Source: Siderastrea radians
Taxonomy: Eukaryota > Cnidaria > Anthozoa > Scleractinia > Rhizangiidae
Assembly: GCA_964017195.1 (NCBI GenBank)
Contig: OZ024889.1
Coordinates: 60,907,858-60,971,857, forward strand
Direction of reading: 5' to 3'
Length of the DNA: 64,000 nucleotides
Made by a program: the position numbers and the translations under genes. Below the pieces are notes generated by a model that saw only the letters and a program-made list of their open reading frames with translations, searched no databases and was not told the DNA's origin. Each line of letters starts with the position of its first letter. The first letter of the stretch is position 1. Shown here in pieces: positions 1 to 12,054 of this stretch.

Positions 1-1102
1 CAAAAGCTTACATTTAAAATTGTTAGACTGCCAGCAGCGGTTGCATTTCCAGTGAAAAGTCCAATAAAGCTTGTGAAATTAATTGACAAATTTCTATTCG
101 CCGCCAGAGAGACGTAAGACTTGACACCTGCCTTGGCTTTTTCGAACCATGGCTTTCCTTGGTTAATCGAGGAAAATCGGTTCTGTGACAAATCGATCAT
201 TGCAATGTCTTGGAGGAACAAATCACCAGGGATATCTCCAGTAAGAGCATTGTTGGCAACATTTATTATCTCAGGTGTATTATTTTTCGAAAATGTTTCT
301 ATAAATTTTCCTGAAATGTTGTTTCCAGGCAATATAATGGAATAAAACCTCTTTGGCAACACACGAGGAAACTCTCCGCTGAGTTGAACGCCAGATACGG
401 ACAAATATGTTAATGAGGGAAGTGCAAGTATGTCGCTTAGGTTTCCATGCATCATGCCAGGAGTATTTTGCAGGTTAAGATACCAAAGGTTTTTTAGTGT
501 AGATATACTCTTGGGTATTTTTCCAGTTAAGTTGTTTCCTCCAAGGCACAATACTCGTAGTTCTGTCATATTTCCTATGTCTTCTTGTAGAGATCCAGTG
601 AGACCATCACCGTTCATAGGACAGGCCAGGAAGTTCTGAAGCTTTCTCATTTTAACAATTTCTTTCGGAATATCTCCGTCAATTGAGGAAGCGCTGAAGT
701 GAACGGTCAGCAGATTGCTCATATTTCCAAAAAGAAAATCGCCGATACGTCCTCGCAGACTAGGATTTCCGGGAGTGCATAGCGAAAGCAAGTTTCGGAT
801 CTTCCAAATGCTAGAAGGAAGGGAACCGTCCAAGTTGTTGTAAGCCAGCACGATCGTTTTGATGTGAGATGTGTTATTGTGACAAGTTACACCATACCAG
901 GAACAATGAGATGTGCCACTGGTTGTACTATTCCATCGGCTTCTCTGGTACCATTGCGGTCCATTTGTTGAAGCGTATATATCTAACAAAACGTCTCTTT
1001 CTTGTTGTGGTGTAAACGAGGAGGTGTCTAACGTAAACGATGGAAACATTTGAACCCGTTTCAGACAATCATCTCCCTCGAACCTTAGGAATAACCTGTA
1101 AT
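1..1102 (-). CDS. LRR receptor, 5' part of gene (copy A), cut by window edge
   Basis: Read leftwards, one frame is open from an ATG at 1049 to the window edge (about 350 codons). It is a close paralogue of the LRR part of the gene at 41335-44619. The N-terminus looks like a plant-type LRR N-cap (ERDVLLDIYASTNGPQWY), followed by repeats of the plant-type LxxNxLxGxIP pattern. No stop or frameshift is seen in the visible part. The frame also stays open upstream of the ATG to a splice acceptor (ctgtttcag, exon base 1102), and the same acceptor and upstream residues are present in the paralogue. The true start, and a signal peptide if there is one, is therefore probably in an upstream exon. The Cys-rich and membrane parts would lie left of position 1. 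Expected role by homology: cell-surface receptor; ligand unknown. Confidence 0.8.
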
Positions 1103-2304
1103 CTGAAACAGAACACTATAATTATTTTATGTCTAAAAGTTCATAGCCCTGCTCAAAATGCATGTTATGGTCACGAGCATAGCATTTTCGAAGCGATATA
1201 TTTCACATTTCATGGCGCTGTGGTTTTCTGCCGTGTCTGTGATAAAACAGTCATTTGAACTACGTGTCACTTGAAATGCCCATTGTTAGACTTACCCTTT
1301 TAATTATTGCACCCTTGGTGTCTCTTTCTCCCCCAGGATGAGAACGTAGGAACGAGAATGCAAGTTCAATGAGCTCGATAAAGAAGGTATGCAGTGTTTA
1401 TTTCTCAAGATTAGTTTGATTTAATATGATTTACTCTAGATTACGAACGTTGTTTCCTCCTGCTCATGAATAGTCGAAAGGGAAGAACACACGAATGCGC
1501 GTGCTCGCACGTCGGCTGCAGTATGGAACGTGACGCGAGTGTGCTAAGCGGGAAGAGAGGCCCACGAACACTGCAGACAATCCAAAGAGTTTAACCCTCC
1601 ACGGTCGAGTGGTTTTAAGGAGATAGTTCATGTCTTATCATCTTAATTTGTTTTCTTTTTTGTTGATTATCAGACGGTTCCAGGCCAGGCCCGGCTGTAG
1701 TTCCTTAACTTTTTCCATAGTTGGGTATTCAAGGTCACGATACTCTGTGTGGGTGGGGGCAAAGAAGGCTTATGTTTTGACCTTCGTTTTCTTGGTGACA
1801 TGGCAAGGTTATCGCAATCCGTCCACCTCGTTTATATCTCGGGGTTGCAGAGAACCCTAGGTAGAGTTTGCTAAAAAAAACACAGAGGGTGTATTAAAGA
1901 TTACATGCTTTTAAAAAATAGTGACTAAGGACCGCTTACTTTCAAGAGGGCTTTTGGACATTATATTCTACGGATAAAAATACGCCATTTATAGGCTGAA
2001 AACGAAACGGGCAAACTGCAAAGAGGACTCGATTGCACATGAATGGAAGTTGGGAGTCAAAGCGACGTAATAATTCGTGGACGAAAGAATACAGCATTAT
2101 CCTCATATCATGTTCGAAAGGTTTAATTCTAGCAATCACGGTTTGGTATCATTTTGGCGATACGTATTTTTGCAGTTTCCAGAAACCATTCCACAAAATG
2201 TATTACCTAATAGCCAAAGTTAAAAAATGTTAACCTATTAATTCAGACTGGGAACCGGGAGGGGGAATCTGCCCGTTATAACTTTTTTTAATATGCAAGC
2301 TTAA
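1103..2304. other. Duplicated upstream region of LRR copy A
   Basis: Non-coding DNA upstream of the LRR exon, closely matching about 44620-45829 with small indels. Homology stops sharply after a TTAA at 2297-2300, exactly where the other copy changes into the 11-kb inverted-repeat structure. A first exon of the receptor may lie here: a Met-Asn-Tyr-Leu-initiated frame with a hydrophobic stretch exists on the minus strand near 1630 and near 45144, but its conservation is mixed and I do not call it. Confidence 0.65.
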
Positions 2305-2756
2305 GCCATCGAACTTGGTGACTTTTCCTAAAATTCATCTGAGAACAATTTGTAATAGTGACCCTATAATAGTGACCTTCTCTATTTGCTAAAGAAAATG
2401 GGGATATTTTCCTTGAAATTCATTCACACTCAGTTCCACATAACCATAGCTAGGTATTCTGTTATTCCTCCCTACGATCTCACGGGATGGTCTGTAGTAA
2501 CATCATTCTGATACCAGGTATATATAAGAGCTTTCCGTGTGGTCTCGCTTGTCCCTTTAGAACTGTGCGAAACATCGACCCTGAGAACGAGGTCACCATT
2601 ATAGGTAGCAGAATAAAGCATTTTTCAAATCAACACCTCTCCAATAGTCCCTGAAAAACATCATAGTTCCATAAGAAAATTTCTTATCATTCTATATGTA
2701 GGATGGCTTAGATGGAAGCAGATTCTAGCAGCTTTTTTGAACCAACCCGAGACTTT
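2305..2756. other. Single-copy stretch with a possible small MITE
   Basis: This 450-bp stretch has no counterpart in the other duplicated block. A short inverted repeat, CCTATAATAGTGACC at 2363-2377 and GGTCACCATTATAGG at 2591-2605, bounds about 240 bp and may be a MITE remnant. No coding signal was seen. Confidence 0.4.
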
Positions 2757-4330
2757 AGGGTTTCCGTATCATACGAAACCTTCGCTGATGCGCGCCTTGC
2801 ATTGTGGTGGACAGAGAGTCTTTAATGTTAAAAGAGATTATCGCCGCAGGCAATTAATCAAGGAAGTAAGAGTATTTGGCTTTGGTTTTAAATAGCAGCA
2901 AGTTTAAATGAGAGTTTTCGGCTCGCTGTTAATTATATAACAAATGATGCCATACTGATTCCTTCTCAGGATCGCTGAGAGAGAGCACTTTTGTTTCTGC
3001 AAATAGTATAGTTAATCGTCCTAGCGGATCACGTCGATCGACATACGAAATAAGAAGTTAAGGTGACTCAAATAGCTAGTGGATTTTCAAACTGTCAATT
3101 CACGGGCCAGAAATACCGTTTCTTCTTGTGTTCTGGATCACCAGTCTCTGCTCGCTTTTGTTTCAAGGGTAACTGATTGTCCTTCAGTAGCGAAAGCTCG
3201 GACCAATAAACCAGTACAGTAGCTTAAGGCCTCACTCGAATCATTATAAGCTAACCTATTGCCTTATCACTTAAGTTCTTGTATCCTTTGCCTACACAAT
3301 ACCAACAGTCAATTAAGGCAACGTATCAGACAATTCGTAATTAATTGTTCTCTGTCTCGTACGTCGACGTACGCGTCAAGGTCACTACTATTGGAAAACC
3401 AACTCTTGTACTTACTATAAGTATCTCTGGGCCACGCCATTGCAGCCGCAAATTCGAGCATCAGTGTTTGGCAAATAGCCACCCTTAGAAGAAAAGACTT
3501 CCACATCCCTAGGAGATTTGAGCAAAAGTACTTGTTTGTAGAAACTGTGTACTTGCGTACTTGCGATAGCCGTTGCATGCAAACTATGTCAAAGTCTGTC
3601 TTGAGGAAGTGTAGATAATCATTCATACGGTAATAGATTAATGATTGCTGACCAATCATACGTTTTGTTTTTGTATGTTTTGTTATTAATTGTCTCTCGC
3701 ATTGTTTAATCGAAGTAGCTATTTTAGGAAATTTAGATATAAGAACTTGAGTAACTGATTAAACCTGCAAAACTATAAAATTGAATACAGATGTAAATGC
3801 TGGTGCATTTTGACCAGAATCAGGGCCTTTTTCAACCGAAGTAAAGATGGAATCTTAAAGGTCTGTACCAAAAAGACTATTTTGAGCGTGGTTGATGCTA
3901 AGTCGAAATGTATCCACGGAGTGTAACCACGCAGAAGAATTCAAACCGTGATGTCTAATTGCTGCCCAACAGTAAGTATTGGAAATGACGCAAAGAAACT
4001 GAAATTAACGGATGTGCCAGTCAAAACAAGACGGATGTAAAACAGCTGAGGCACTTTAATGAGAATCGCTTTCTTTTTGGTTCCCTCAGAACGGAATTGA
4101 ATATACATCCCGTGAGATTGAACCAAGAGACCACTGTCTCTGTTCTATTTAACGCAGTTTAGTTTCCGAGTTTTTAGCGAGAACAGTAATCACTTTGTAA
4201 TTTTGTGTCTTCAAATTATCTTCAACTAAGTTACAGAACACCTGAAGCCTTAGAAAAGGCTTGAATTTTTTTCTCGGTGCTGGCATTGTTTATTGGGCGG
4301 TGATGTAATGGTCAATTTATAGACCATGCA
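2757..4330. repeat. Segmental duplication block (matches 57199-59300)
   Basis: Matches the right-hand block over most of its length, starting at the shared ATACGAAACCTTCGCTGATG. The copy here has a single unit of the roughly 500-bp segment that is tandemly doubled at 58130-59125, and it lacks part of that unit near 3945-3985. No intact gene. Short open frames on both strands match frames in the other block, so a degenerate coding fragment may lie within it. Confidence 0.7.
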
Positions 4331-5031
4331 GACGCGAGTTTACTCGTAGCACGAGTCGAGTTCGAGCCGAGTCATCTTCGAGTCACGAGTCAAGTTCGAG
4401 TCAGGTTAATTAAAAATCCGTTTTTTAACTTTATTTTAATTTCTTTTGATTGCGATCCTTTCTTTCATAATGTTGCGGCAGCTGATGCTCAAAACATCAA
4501 CAGTCCAAGAGATATTTTTCCTGTCGCAAGAAAAAATTCGACAATCGAACTCAATCGAACGTTCGGTCTCTCTGAAAATACAAGTGAAAATTTATCCTTA
4601 ATTCTACGAGGGCTCAATGCTATTACTTGATTATAACACAGAGGGCAAAATTTTCTGAAAACTTTTCATTGCACATCGAAACACAATCTGCCGCTGGCAC
4701 TCAGAATAAACAATTCTCCACACAAGCAGTTTATTAAACTGCTACTCAGCGTCCATTTGTCGCTTGATTACTTAATTTAATCGATGGAAATAGATAATCA
4801 CAAAAGTTTAATCTAATCGATCGAAGTCCATAACCATAGACAAAAGTTTGATGTTACGAAACGCTTTACCTCAGGTAAGTTGCGAACTCTCAGTGGTGCG
4901 AAACCTCCGCAATTCGCTTTACCTCAGGCAGCCTCAAAACTTACACCTTTAATTCCTACGGAGATGTCCATTTGTATTGCCTGTTCTTTTCCCTGATTTT
5001 CGTGATTTTTCCTCAAGAACGTCAAAAGAAC
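4331..5031. other. Intergenic, no gene seen
   Basis: Contains a short low-complexity run of degenerate GAGTC/CGAGT words at about 4330-4405 and otherwise AT-rich sequence up to the TTAA target site of the Kolobok-like element. I see no gene. Confidence 0.5.
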
Positions 5032-5181
5032 TTAAAGGGGAACTCCAGGGTAAAAATGAACCTATTTTGGTTGATTGTCCTATTTCCTGTGTTTGCAATT
5101 TTGATAATATTTTGTTCTGAAAGTTTGCTACAGCTTAGATATCGTACCCGAAAGTCGAGGAAAAATGGAAATAGATTTCCA

Positions 5182-5190
5182 CCATCTTGG
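5182..5190 (+). promoter_or_regulatory. YY1-like CCATCTTGG motif in left TIR of element 1
   Basis: CCATCTTGG lies within the TIR about 175 bp upstream of the first transposase codon. The matching motif is CCAAGATGGCGG in the right TIR (10422-10433), upstream of the ballast gene. It resembles the YY1/AAGATGGCGGC core-promoter element of animals. Promoter function is inferred from position and from its recurrence in all four TIRs of the two elements. Confidence 0.45.
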
Positions 5191-5363
5191 AAAAATACGA
5201 GCCGCGTTACACTGGTCAGCAGCCAGTTGTGACGTAAGAACGTCAATTGATTTTTCGCGGGATTTACAAAGCTACTAGCTTACACGCACTGTTTACTCTC
5301 GATATTCTGTTCAATTCTATTTGGATTTAAACACCTTCTTCGATAGCTTAAGCTTTTCAAGCT

Positions 5364-8303
5364 TTGAAAAAACTGGTGAGCTGTTCCGTCCCTGGTTGCA
5401 CCAACTATTCAGAGAAAACGAAAAAGACAGGATCCACGGTGAGCTACCACCAGCTTCCTCTGGACGATGCGCAGCGAACGAAGGCATGGCTGACGAGGAT
5501 AAGACGTGTAGATATGCCTCCACTAGAAAACTTTTACGTTTGCAGTGAACATTTCTCGCCAGAATGTTTCGAGATCGATCTCCGCGCCCAACTAACCGGG
5601 CAAAAATGTAAGCAGCATTTGAAGGATGGCACTGTACCGTCTGTGTTTCCGTATGCCTATGGTCCAGAAGCAAAGCAGCCGCGATTATCAACGGAGAAAC
5701 GCCTCGAACGACAAAGGCATCAACAAGTTAGTACTTAATCTCGTGCCAGCATGTCACACTGATTTATGTTGCATTAACTGGTGAAGTTCATTTGTCGATT
5801 TACAAGCCTTTTCCCACACGCTACAGATTTGTTGGTCGTTTTCTAGTTTTCATAGTTTTACTGACTGCACTGCCCTCATTCGCCGCTTTCTCGGGAATGA
5901 AAACGATTAAAGCTTAAATAGCTCTTGCAGTTTAAGGTTTTCAATAAGTGGGACTTCATTGTCATTCTAGCTGTAATACTGATGCCGTAAGTTTTATATT
6001 CACTCCAAAGGAATTCTGACACAAAATGTTTATTAGCATTTTGTATAAATAACCGAATTAGTAAATAAACCACAAATGTGACCTTTGTCATTGTAGTTTC
6101 ATTTTTCGTCTGACTGGAAGTCACACAATCGACCTAAGGAAATATGTTTTTGTTTTCGAATATTCATTACCTGGTATGAACCTGAAAGAAAACATAACTA
6201 TGGTACCCAACTGTACATTTTAAATTGTTCTACCAGGCTATTGAAGAGCTACTGGCTGCTGACAGTGGTGATAGCAATACTTCAGAGGAGCCAACAGGCA
6301 ATGAACCTGTTCTCGCTGGTGATTCTTTAGAACCCTATCCTGTAAGCCGAAGGACACATGATGTGGAAATTCAATGCTGTTTTGGACCCATTACTATGAG
6401 GAGTGTTGCAGTTCAAACTCCCTCATTTTGGGAAACATCCAACAATGACGTTTCTTGTCAGAACAAGAGCATGGACGTTTCTTCCCGTTTTCATGCTGAG
6501 GCATGCAACTCAGTAGAAGTAAATCCTGAGGAATGGAAAGTTTTGCATGATCATAATTATTCCACACAGTTACCTTGCGATGTGATATTTCCCACCTATG
6601 ATGCTGAGAGTTTTAACAACATTCCCCTACCCCCACAGCACAAGGAACTGGTAACCCCAACTGAGGTTGAGAATGTTGAAATTACTGCTAATGGCCATGA
6701 AATTGATATGGATGTCGATGATGATCTTGATGGTTATGATAATGACAAAGACGATGAAGCCATGGACCCCCACTGGTAACCAACTGATGATGAAAAAGTA
6801 ACACTTGATGATGATGTGATGCTAACTGAGGAGGAATTGGAAAGTTACTCTCCTGACAGTGAAAAAAAAATTTTAGTGTTCAATTCATGCCTTGATGAGT
6901 TGTTGAAAAGGTGTCCACAATGTGGAGATGTGATCATCCAACAAAATAGAAAAACAGTTGGAAGCATGCTGTCCATAGAGTTAACTTGCCACAGTGGCCA
7001 CAAACAAACATGGGAATCCCAGCCAGTACTTAATGAGAAACCCCTGGGGAACTTATTAATGGCAGGAGCCATCGTGTTCACAGGAAACAGTTACACAAGT
7101 ATCAGCCGCCTTGCTTCCTGTCTCAACCTCCAGTTTTTTAGTGAAAGTGTCTTCTACGACACTCAAGCCAAATATCTGTTCCCAGTTGTTAATGAGGCAT
7201 GGGAAGCTGAAAGTAGGCATCAAATCAATAAACTTACCTCCAGGGAGGTTGTTAATCTCAGTGGTGATGGGCGATGTGATAGCCCAGGCCATTCCGCTAA
7301 ATACGGTACCTATACCTTAATGGATGAGGACACTGGAAATGTTATAGCATTTAATGTAGTCCAGGTATCAGAGGTGGCATCATCCAATGCTATGGAGAAG
7401 GAGGGTTTTTCCCGTTGTATAGAACTGTTGGAGGGCAAAGGGGTCAAGATCAGCACGGTTGCAACAGACCGTCATGTGTCCATCAGCAGCAGCATGTCCA
7501 AGGACTACCCACAAATCAATCATCAATACGATGTCTGGCATCTTTTAAAGTGGGTGGTCAAAAAGCTCAGCCAGAAAGCCAAACAAAAGGGTTGTGAGGA
7601 ATTGTCCCCATGGATACAGTCCATTTCCAATCACCTGTGGTGGTCTGCTGCAACCTGCAATGGTAGTGTCCAACTGCTGCGTGAAAAATGGAAGTCAGTG
7701 CTGGATCACGTGGCCAACAAACACAAATGGTCAGGAAACACTCTTTTCCATAGGTGCAGTCACAGGCGCATTTCATCCTCTGAAGCTAAGAAAGTCTGTT
7801 GGCTCAAGCCAGGTACACCAGCTCACTTAGCTTTAGAGGAAGTAGTTCTGAATCCTAAACTACTTACGGATCTTGCCAAGCTGACCGACTTCTGCCACAC
7901 AGGAAAAATTAAAGTGTACCACTCGATGATGCTGAAGTATTGTTCAAAGCGTGAGCACTTCTCATACTACGGAATGGTTGCCAGGACACAGCTTGCTGCC
8001 CTTGACAACAACGCAAACACTGGCCGCAGACAAGCTCAAGTCAAGACAGGGGAACAGGTAGGCGAAGCACGCTACAAACTGTGTTTTCCGAAAGCTAATA
8101 AACGGTGGGTAGTAAAGCCAATCAGCGAAAAGAAATCGTATGGGCATTTGACAGGTTTGCTATCAGAAGTCTTGAAACGCGTGGAACAAGGAAATGCAGT
8201 TGCCCAGCCTGCACCTGTTCAGCTGCCAAAGAACATTGCCTCGGAGCCTGCACCAACTAAGGCAAATGCAATAGAACAACATCGCTCAAGATTTAATAGA
8301 TGA
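5364..8303 (+). pseudogene. Kolobok-like transposase with N-terminal THAP domain (element 1)
   Basis: Two exons, 5364-5726 and 6237-8303, joined in phase 0 (donor GTTAGT, acceptor ttctaccag). Exon 1 is a THAP zinc domain with C-x4-C near the start, a CSEHF pair around residue 55-60 and a TVPSVF box. Exon 2 has an acidic linker, a CPQCG zinc motif, and a catalytic core with GDGRCDSPGHS (first Asp), ATDRH (second Asp) and YDVWH (the D(2)H motif), then a conserved NHLWWSA block. Total about 809 residues. Two defects are visible. One is an in-frame TAA at 6777-6779 in the linker, where element 2 reads Tyr. The other is the lack of an ATG: the frame starts at TTG 5364, with a stop just upstream. 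Otherwise the frame is intact. Expected role: TIR binding by THAP and cut-and-paste into TTAA. Confidence 0.8.
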
Positions 8304-8384
8304 AAAGAGTTTTGACCATTGCACAACAAAAATTTTTTCTTACACTGTTACACAGACTTATCTCGGTTTCTGTAGCATGAAGCA

Positions 8385-8615
8385 ACTGAGAGCATTGCCA
8401 CTCCCCCTGGATGGGATGCTAGTCTATCCTAGGGTTACCCCCAGCAGTATGTCGCTGGTTCTATTTACCCATTTATACACCAGGGTGGAGAGAGACAATG
8501 TGGGGTGAACTTTCTTGTCGAAGGAAACAACACAATGGTCTGGACTGGCTGTCAAACCACCGGCCTTCCAATCTAAAGTCCAATGCGCTTACCACAACAC
8601 TGCAATGACCCCACT
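8385..8615 (-). repeat. tRNA-derived SINE-like repeat inside element 1
   Basis: On the minus strand an A-box-like segment (GTGGTAAGCGCATTGGACT) is followed about 35 bp later by a B-box-like GGTGGTTTGACAGCC, the layout of a tRNA-derived SINE head. The plus-strand side (CCCCCTGGATGGGATGCTAG, GTTACCCCCAGCAGTATGTC) looks like the body of a common cnidarian interspersed repeat. The assignment rests on motif layout and is moderate. It sits between the two convergent genes. Confidence 0.5.
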
Positions 8616-9201
8616 TACTACTAAAGTATTAACCATTAAAAAGCAACAGGTTACTGCTTACATGTGCAAGCTACCTGTGCATCACAAATATGTAAATAAC
8701 AGAAATTCAAGAATCTTCAAAAAATTTTAAGTGTAATTTAAATAAATGAGGGAAAGCACCACCACACTCAGTGACATGTTTCATTCACAGTTTGTTCATT
8801 AACTGCTTGTGACAAAACTCTTCAGAAAATAGTTACTAAAAAAAGGTCTCCGGGAAAGAAACGTTCTTGAACAAGTTTTTCTTATTTCAAAAAAGAAAAG
8901 AAAAGACATGCTCTTAAGTGGCCAACTAGGAGTAGCATTATATTTGAGTACTGTTGATTCCACTATTTTTTTATGTGAACACTGGAATGGTGAGACTTGA
9001 TAATCAAAACTCAAGCCAGTTGGTGGCGATGCTATGTGCAAAAGTACAATGTCTATCAATTAAAATTAATAGAAAAAGAAAAATTATCACTTCACAATCA
9101 CTTAAAAATTAAAACAGTTACTTTTCACAAACACCAATAATTTATAGTGAGTTCAGTGACTTTCTTAAACCCCTTGACTGGTGTAATCAGGTTAAAACAC
9201 A

Positions 9202-10271
9202 TCACTCGTCTGCATACCGAAAACCTTCAAAAGCAAAGTCTTCCTCTGGCCCAGGTAGCGGATAGAAATTCCTGATAGACATGACTGCACAAGATGGAAG
9301 CACAACCCTTATTTCTTTCCCCAAAATTCCCCAGCACCATCGAGCCAGCTGCCTATAGGCAATGTGTCTATATAGTTTATTTTCAGGGCCATTATATGGG
9401 TCTTTGTATTGTTGCTTGTACTGATACCAAGCTGTCTGAAGGACCCACCTATTGATGCATACAGGATGGAAACCCGGGTGCTGGGTTATACAAGTTGGCT
9501 GCTCCTCTCATTCACCACAAGTCGCAGCCTCAACAAGTTTATTTTTTAAAGCCTCTATCTCCTGACAACATACACATGCCTCCGCTCTTCCCATGATTTG
9601 ACAATTCTTGCATGAGCACCTAAATTGTAAAACGAAAACTGAAGTCCTTCGGTCAAGGCTAAAAAAGATAACCTTATAAGCTTGGTTCATCAACACCACA
9701 GCAGCGAAAATTAAATATGGTGATGGTGGCCAAGAATGGGAGCTTATATTAGAAACATCAAATCGGTTATTAACTTTCGATGAATACTTCTCCGACTGTA
9801 AATTAAAATGCTAAGAAATAGAACCGAGCCGACTGGGCGAATATCTGGGCGAAATAAGCTTTCGAAGATTCTTGAATTCATTTTTCTAGCAGTAATTTTT
9901 AAGCACGGATTAGACTGCTCAAGCAACTTATAAGCTTAACTAAACCACCTAAACAGTATAATTCAACATACAAATAGAAACGCATCGGTTGAGGGTAGAT
10001 CAGTTTATTTGCAAGTTACAATTCTGAGTTTGTCACTATGCTGGAGGTGTTTATATAACAAATCTAAAATGTACATGATCATTACATACCAGTCTGAATT
10101 TTGCATGCGAGGATTTGCGGTTTCGTCGTCGTCGCTCAACTGGTCGCCGTCAGAATGGCTCTCAGCTTCATCTGAGTCTACTCTTGGCTCAATCTGGTAC
10201 GGTTTGATTGTAAACCTTCCAACCTCTTGCTCCTCACCGAAGTTATCCGAATCTGAACCAGATCTAGACAT
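9202..10271 (-). pseudogene. P2X7 C-terminal 'ballast'-like protein, element 1 copy
   Basis: Two exons: 10271-10090 and 9619-9202 (donor TG|GTATGT, acceptor caatttag). They join in phase to give QNSDWCSCKNC, then CVCCQE, the Cys pattern of the P2X7 cytosolic ballast zinc domain. Exon 2 continues with CITQHPGF, INRWVLQTAW, YRHIAYRQL, LGKEIRVVLPSCAV and IRNFYPLPG, in the order expected of that domain, and ends at TGA 9202-9204. The N-terminus is acidic and Ser-rich. There are no membrane helices and no P2X channel part, so this is a stand-alone ballast protein. One in-frame TGA (9508-9510) interrupts the domain. It is convergent with the transposase and starts from the right TIR. Function in the element is unknown. 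Confidence 0.8.
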
Positions 10272-10370
10272 TATGACAGCGAAATTTTACAGCCTCTAAC
10301 CCTCTGTTTTCCGATGCAAAATACTGGACACAACTGGAAGACACGCAAATATCGAATTACGTTTGACGTT

Positions 10371-10577
10371 CTGACGTCACCCGACAACACGCTGGCCGCT
10401 ATCTGAGCAGGCAATCCATTTCCAAGATGGCGGAACTCTATTTGAATTTTTTGCTCCCCTTTCGAGTAAAATATCTCAGTTCTAACCAACGGCTTGCAAA
10501 AGATGTTAACAAAAATTTAATCTATAAGCGTTGGCCAACCAACTAAAATAAAGTCATTTTTATCCCGGAGTTCCCCT
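10371..10577 (-). repeat. Right TIR of Kolobok-like element 1
   Basis: The reverse complement begins AGGGGAACTCCGGGATAAAAA and aligns to 5036-5243. It holds the YY1-like CCAAGATGGCGG at 10422-10433, about 150 bp upstream of the ballast gene ATG. TTAA follows at 10578. Confidence 0.8.
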
Positions 10578-10815
10578 TTAAAACAATATGGAGCAATACT
10601 TGCGCGTTGTTGTTTGCTGGTCGCTTGAGGGAAGACAGCGTTACGGGGAGCGGTGGTTTATGTTATTCCGTCCAGTAGTCAGCGGATCTCAGTAAAGTGT
10701 TATGGAGATGTTATGAGTTTAATATCAGTTGTGAGTTGCTGTTTATCAGTTCGAGCCAGTTATGATTCTTTCTAAAGAGGCTCGGCTAAACGCTCTTACA
10801 CTTTACTAACCTGTA

Positions 10816-11841
10816 CAGTATGTGGTACTTGGTCCGCGAGGTCCCTGGTCCGTGACTTTTCCGAACCGATGTAATATTTGCTCGTTAAATAAAATACGAC
10901 AAAAACGAATGTATCCGATGATTTATTGATTAGTATTCTTCCAATAGACGAACTTTCGGCTTTCTTGCTAGCTGTTGGTGAAGGAGCGAAATTCAAGTTT
11001 GTTGACAGGTAGGCCAATTTGTCTTTCTTGAAGTGTCTACTTTTGCGGCCCCGTAAATGGTCATGTTTACTTAGTTTGTGCATAGATAAAACGCTGCGAG
11101 AGGAGGTGGGTTTTTTTTGAAAAAAAAGGTAACAAATAAACCAATTTCTGTGATTGTGAACGAATTTGCTGCAGAGTTTAAAACTTTTGTTTTAACGACT
11201 CTTGAAAAATATCAACAATTTTTGCATTTGGGTCCTTGGTCCGCGACCTATGACTCTGGAGAACTTACATTTCGCAAAGCGGATAAAGAAAACCTTAGAT
11301 AAATGGAAACGGCCTTTGTTTTTGCAGAACATTTTCAAGATTCTCTTTATACATGTTTAAGAACGGGGTTAACTTCTCTCGTTTACCTAGAAAACATATA
11401 AGCTTGTAGTCTTGTATTATTTTCGACAGCGCTTGTGGCTTGTGTGGGAGACTGTTGTCTGAAAAGTAAACATATGTTTTTGTCCTCAGCACGACTTTCC
11501 AACAACACTGCAGCTTAGATATATCAAGGATAAGAAAAAGTAAATAAAATATTGTTAAAATTTTCATTCTCTTACGGAAATTATTGGGATTCACGGGCAA
11601 TTTTCGTGCTGTTTGCGTGATTCGCGGACCAAGGACCACAGTCGCGGACCAAGGGTCCACGAGCATGGTCACCTTTTTTTCGAATTACAAGAAAAACATT
11701 TCAGTTTGGAACTTGCCACCTTAAAATTATCGCGAGAAACATAAACGCTATCTTCAGGGAAAACTTCAGCTATAGGCGTCTTGATTTAGATAAGATATTC
11801 AAGATTATATTTTTTATTCGCGGACCAAGGACCACATACTG
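10816..11841. mobile_element. Tc1/mariner-like non-autonomous element
   Basis: The ends are CAGTATGTGGTACTTGGTCC and its near-exact reverse complement, each next to a TA (10814-10815, 11842-11843). This fits a Tc1/mariner TIR with TA duplication. The subterminal word TCCTTGGTCCGCG recurs inside at about 11230 and twice, inverted, near 11612-11660, so internal copies of the end sequence are present. Two open frames exist (62 codons at 11117-11302 plus; about 90 codons at 10796-11083 minus), but neither resembles a DDE transposase. I treat it as a 1.03-kb MITE or internally rearranged derivative. Confidence 0.7.
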
Positions 11842-11843
11842 TA

Positions 11844-12054
11844 ACGATGCGATCTTCGCCAGTTTTACGTTTTCGATATTTTTCGATGAAAATCGAAAAA
11901 ATCGGTCGCTAGATACAATAATCTATCAAAATAGATAATCACAAGAAGACAACCGATCGATTTTTTTCGATTTCTGATATCACAAGTTATTAGTATCGAT
12001 TATGATCTATTATGACCGAGTATCGAAAATATCGATTAGATACGCCCTGACCGA
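11844..12054. other. AT-rich spacer with ATCGATT-type words
   Basis: Rich in partly palindromic TCGATT/AATCGA words. I see no gene and no clear element ends. Confidence 0.4.

Larger units (their letters stand above)
5036..10577. mobile_element. Kolobok-like DNA transposon 1, complete
   Basis: A 5542-bp element flanked on both sides by TTAA (5032-5035 and 10578-10581). The termini begin AGGGGAACTCC on the left and, reverse-complemented, AGGGGAACTCC on the right. Diverged inverted similarity continues for about 205 bp to a shared TGACGT(A/C)AGAACGTC (5036-5243 and 10371-10577). It carries a rightward THAP plus transposase gene and a convergent leftward ballast-domain gene. TTAA duplication, THAP domain and a D(2)H motif together fit the Kolobok superfamily. 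PiggyBac also uses TTAA but has neither a THAP domain nor this transposase. TIR divergence and two nonsense codons suggest an older insertion than element 2. Confidence 0.85.

Noticed and set aside
7056..7830. Several open frames overlapping the transposase on other frames and the minus strand
   Set aside because: They are shadows of the transposase coding sequence with no family features.
9202..10271. A full P2X7 receptor gene
   Set aside because: No channel domain or membrane helices; only the cytosolic ballast-like domain, inside a transposon.
5036..10577. PiggyBac element
   Set aside because: TTAA fits, but the protein has a THAP domain and a D(2)H-type core, not a piggyBac transposase.
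11295..11672. 125-codon minus-strand frame inside the mariner-like MITE
   Set aside because: No transposase motif, and it runs through the internal end-motif copies.
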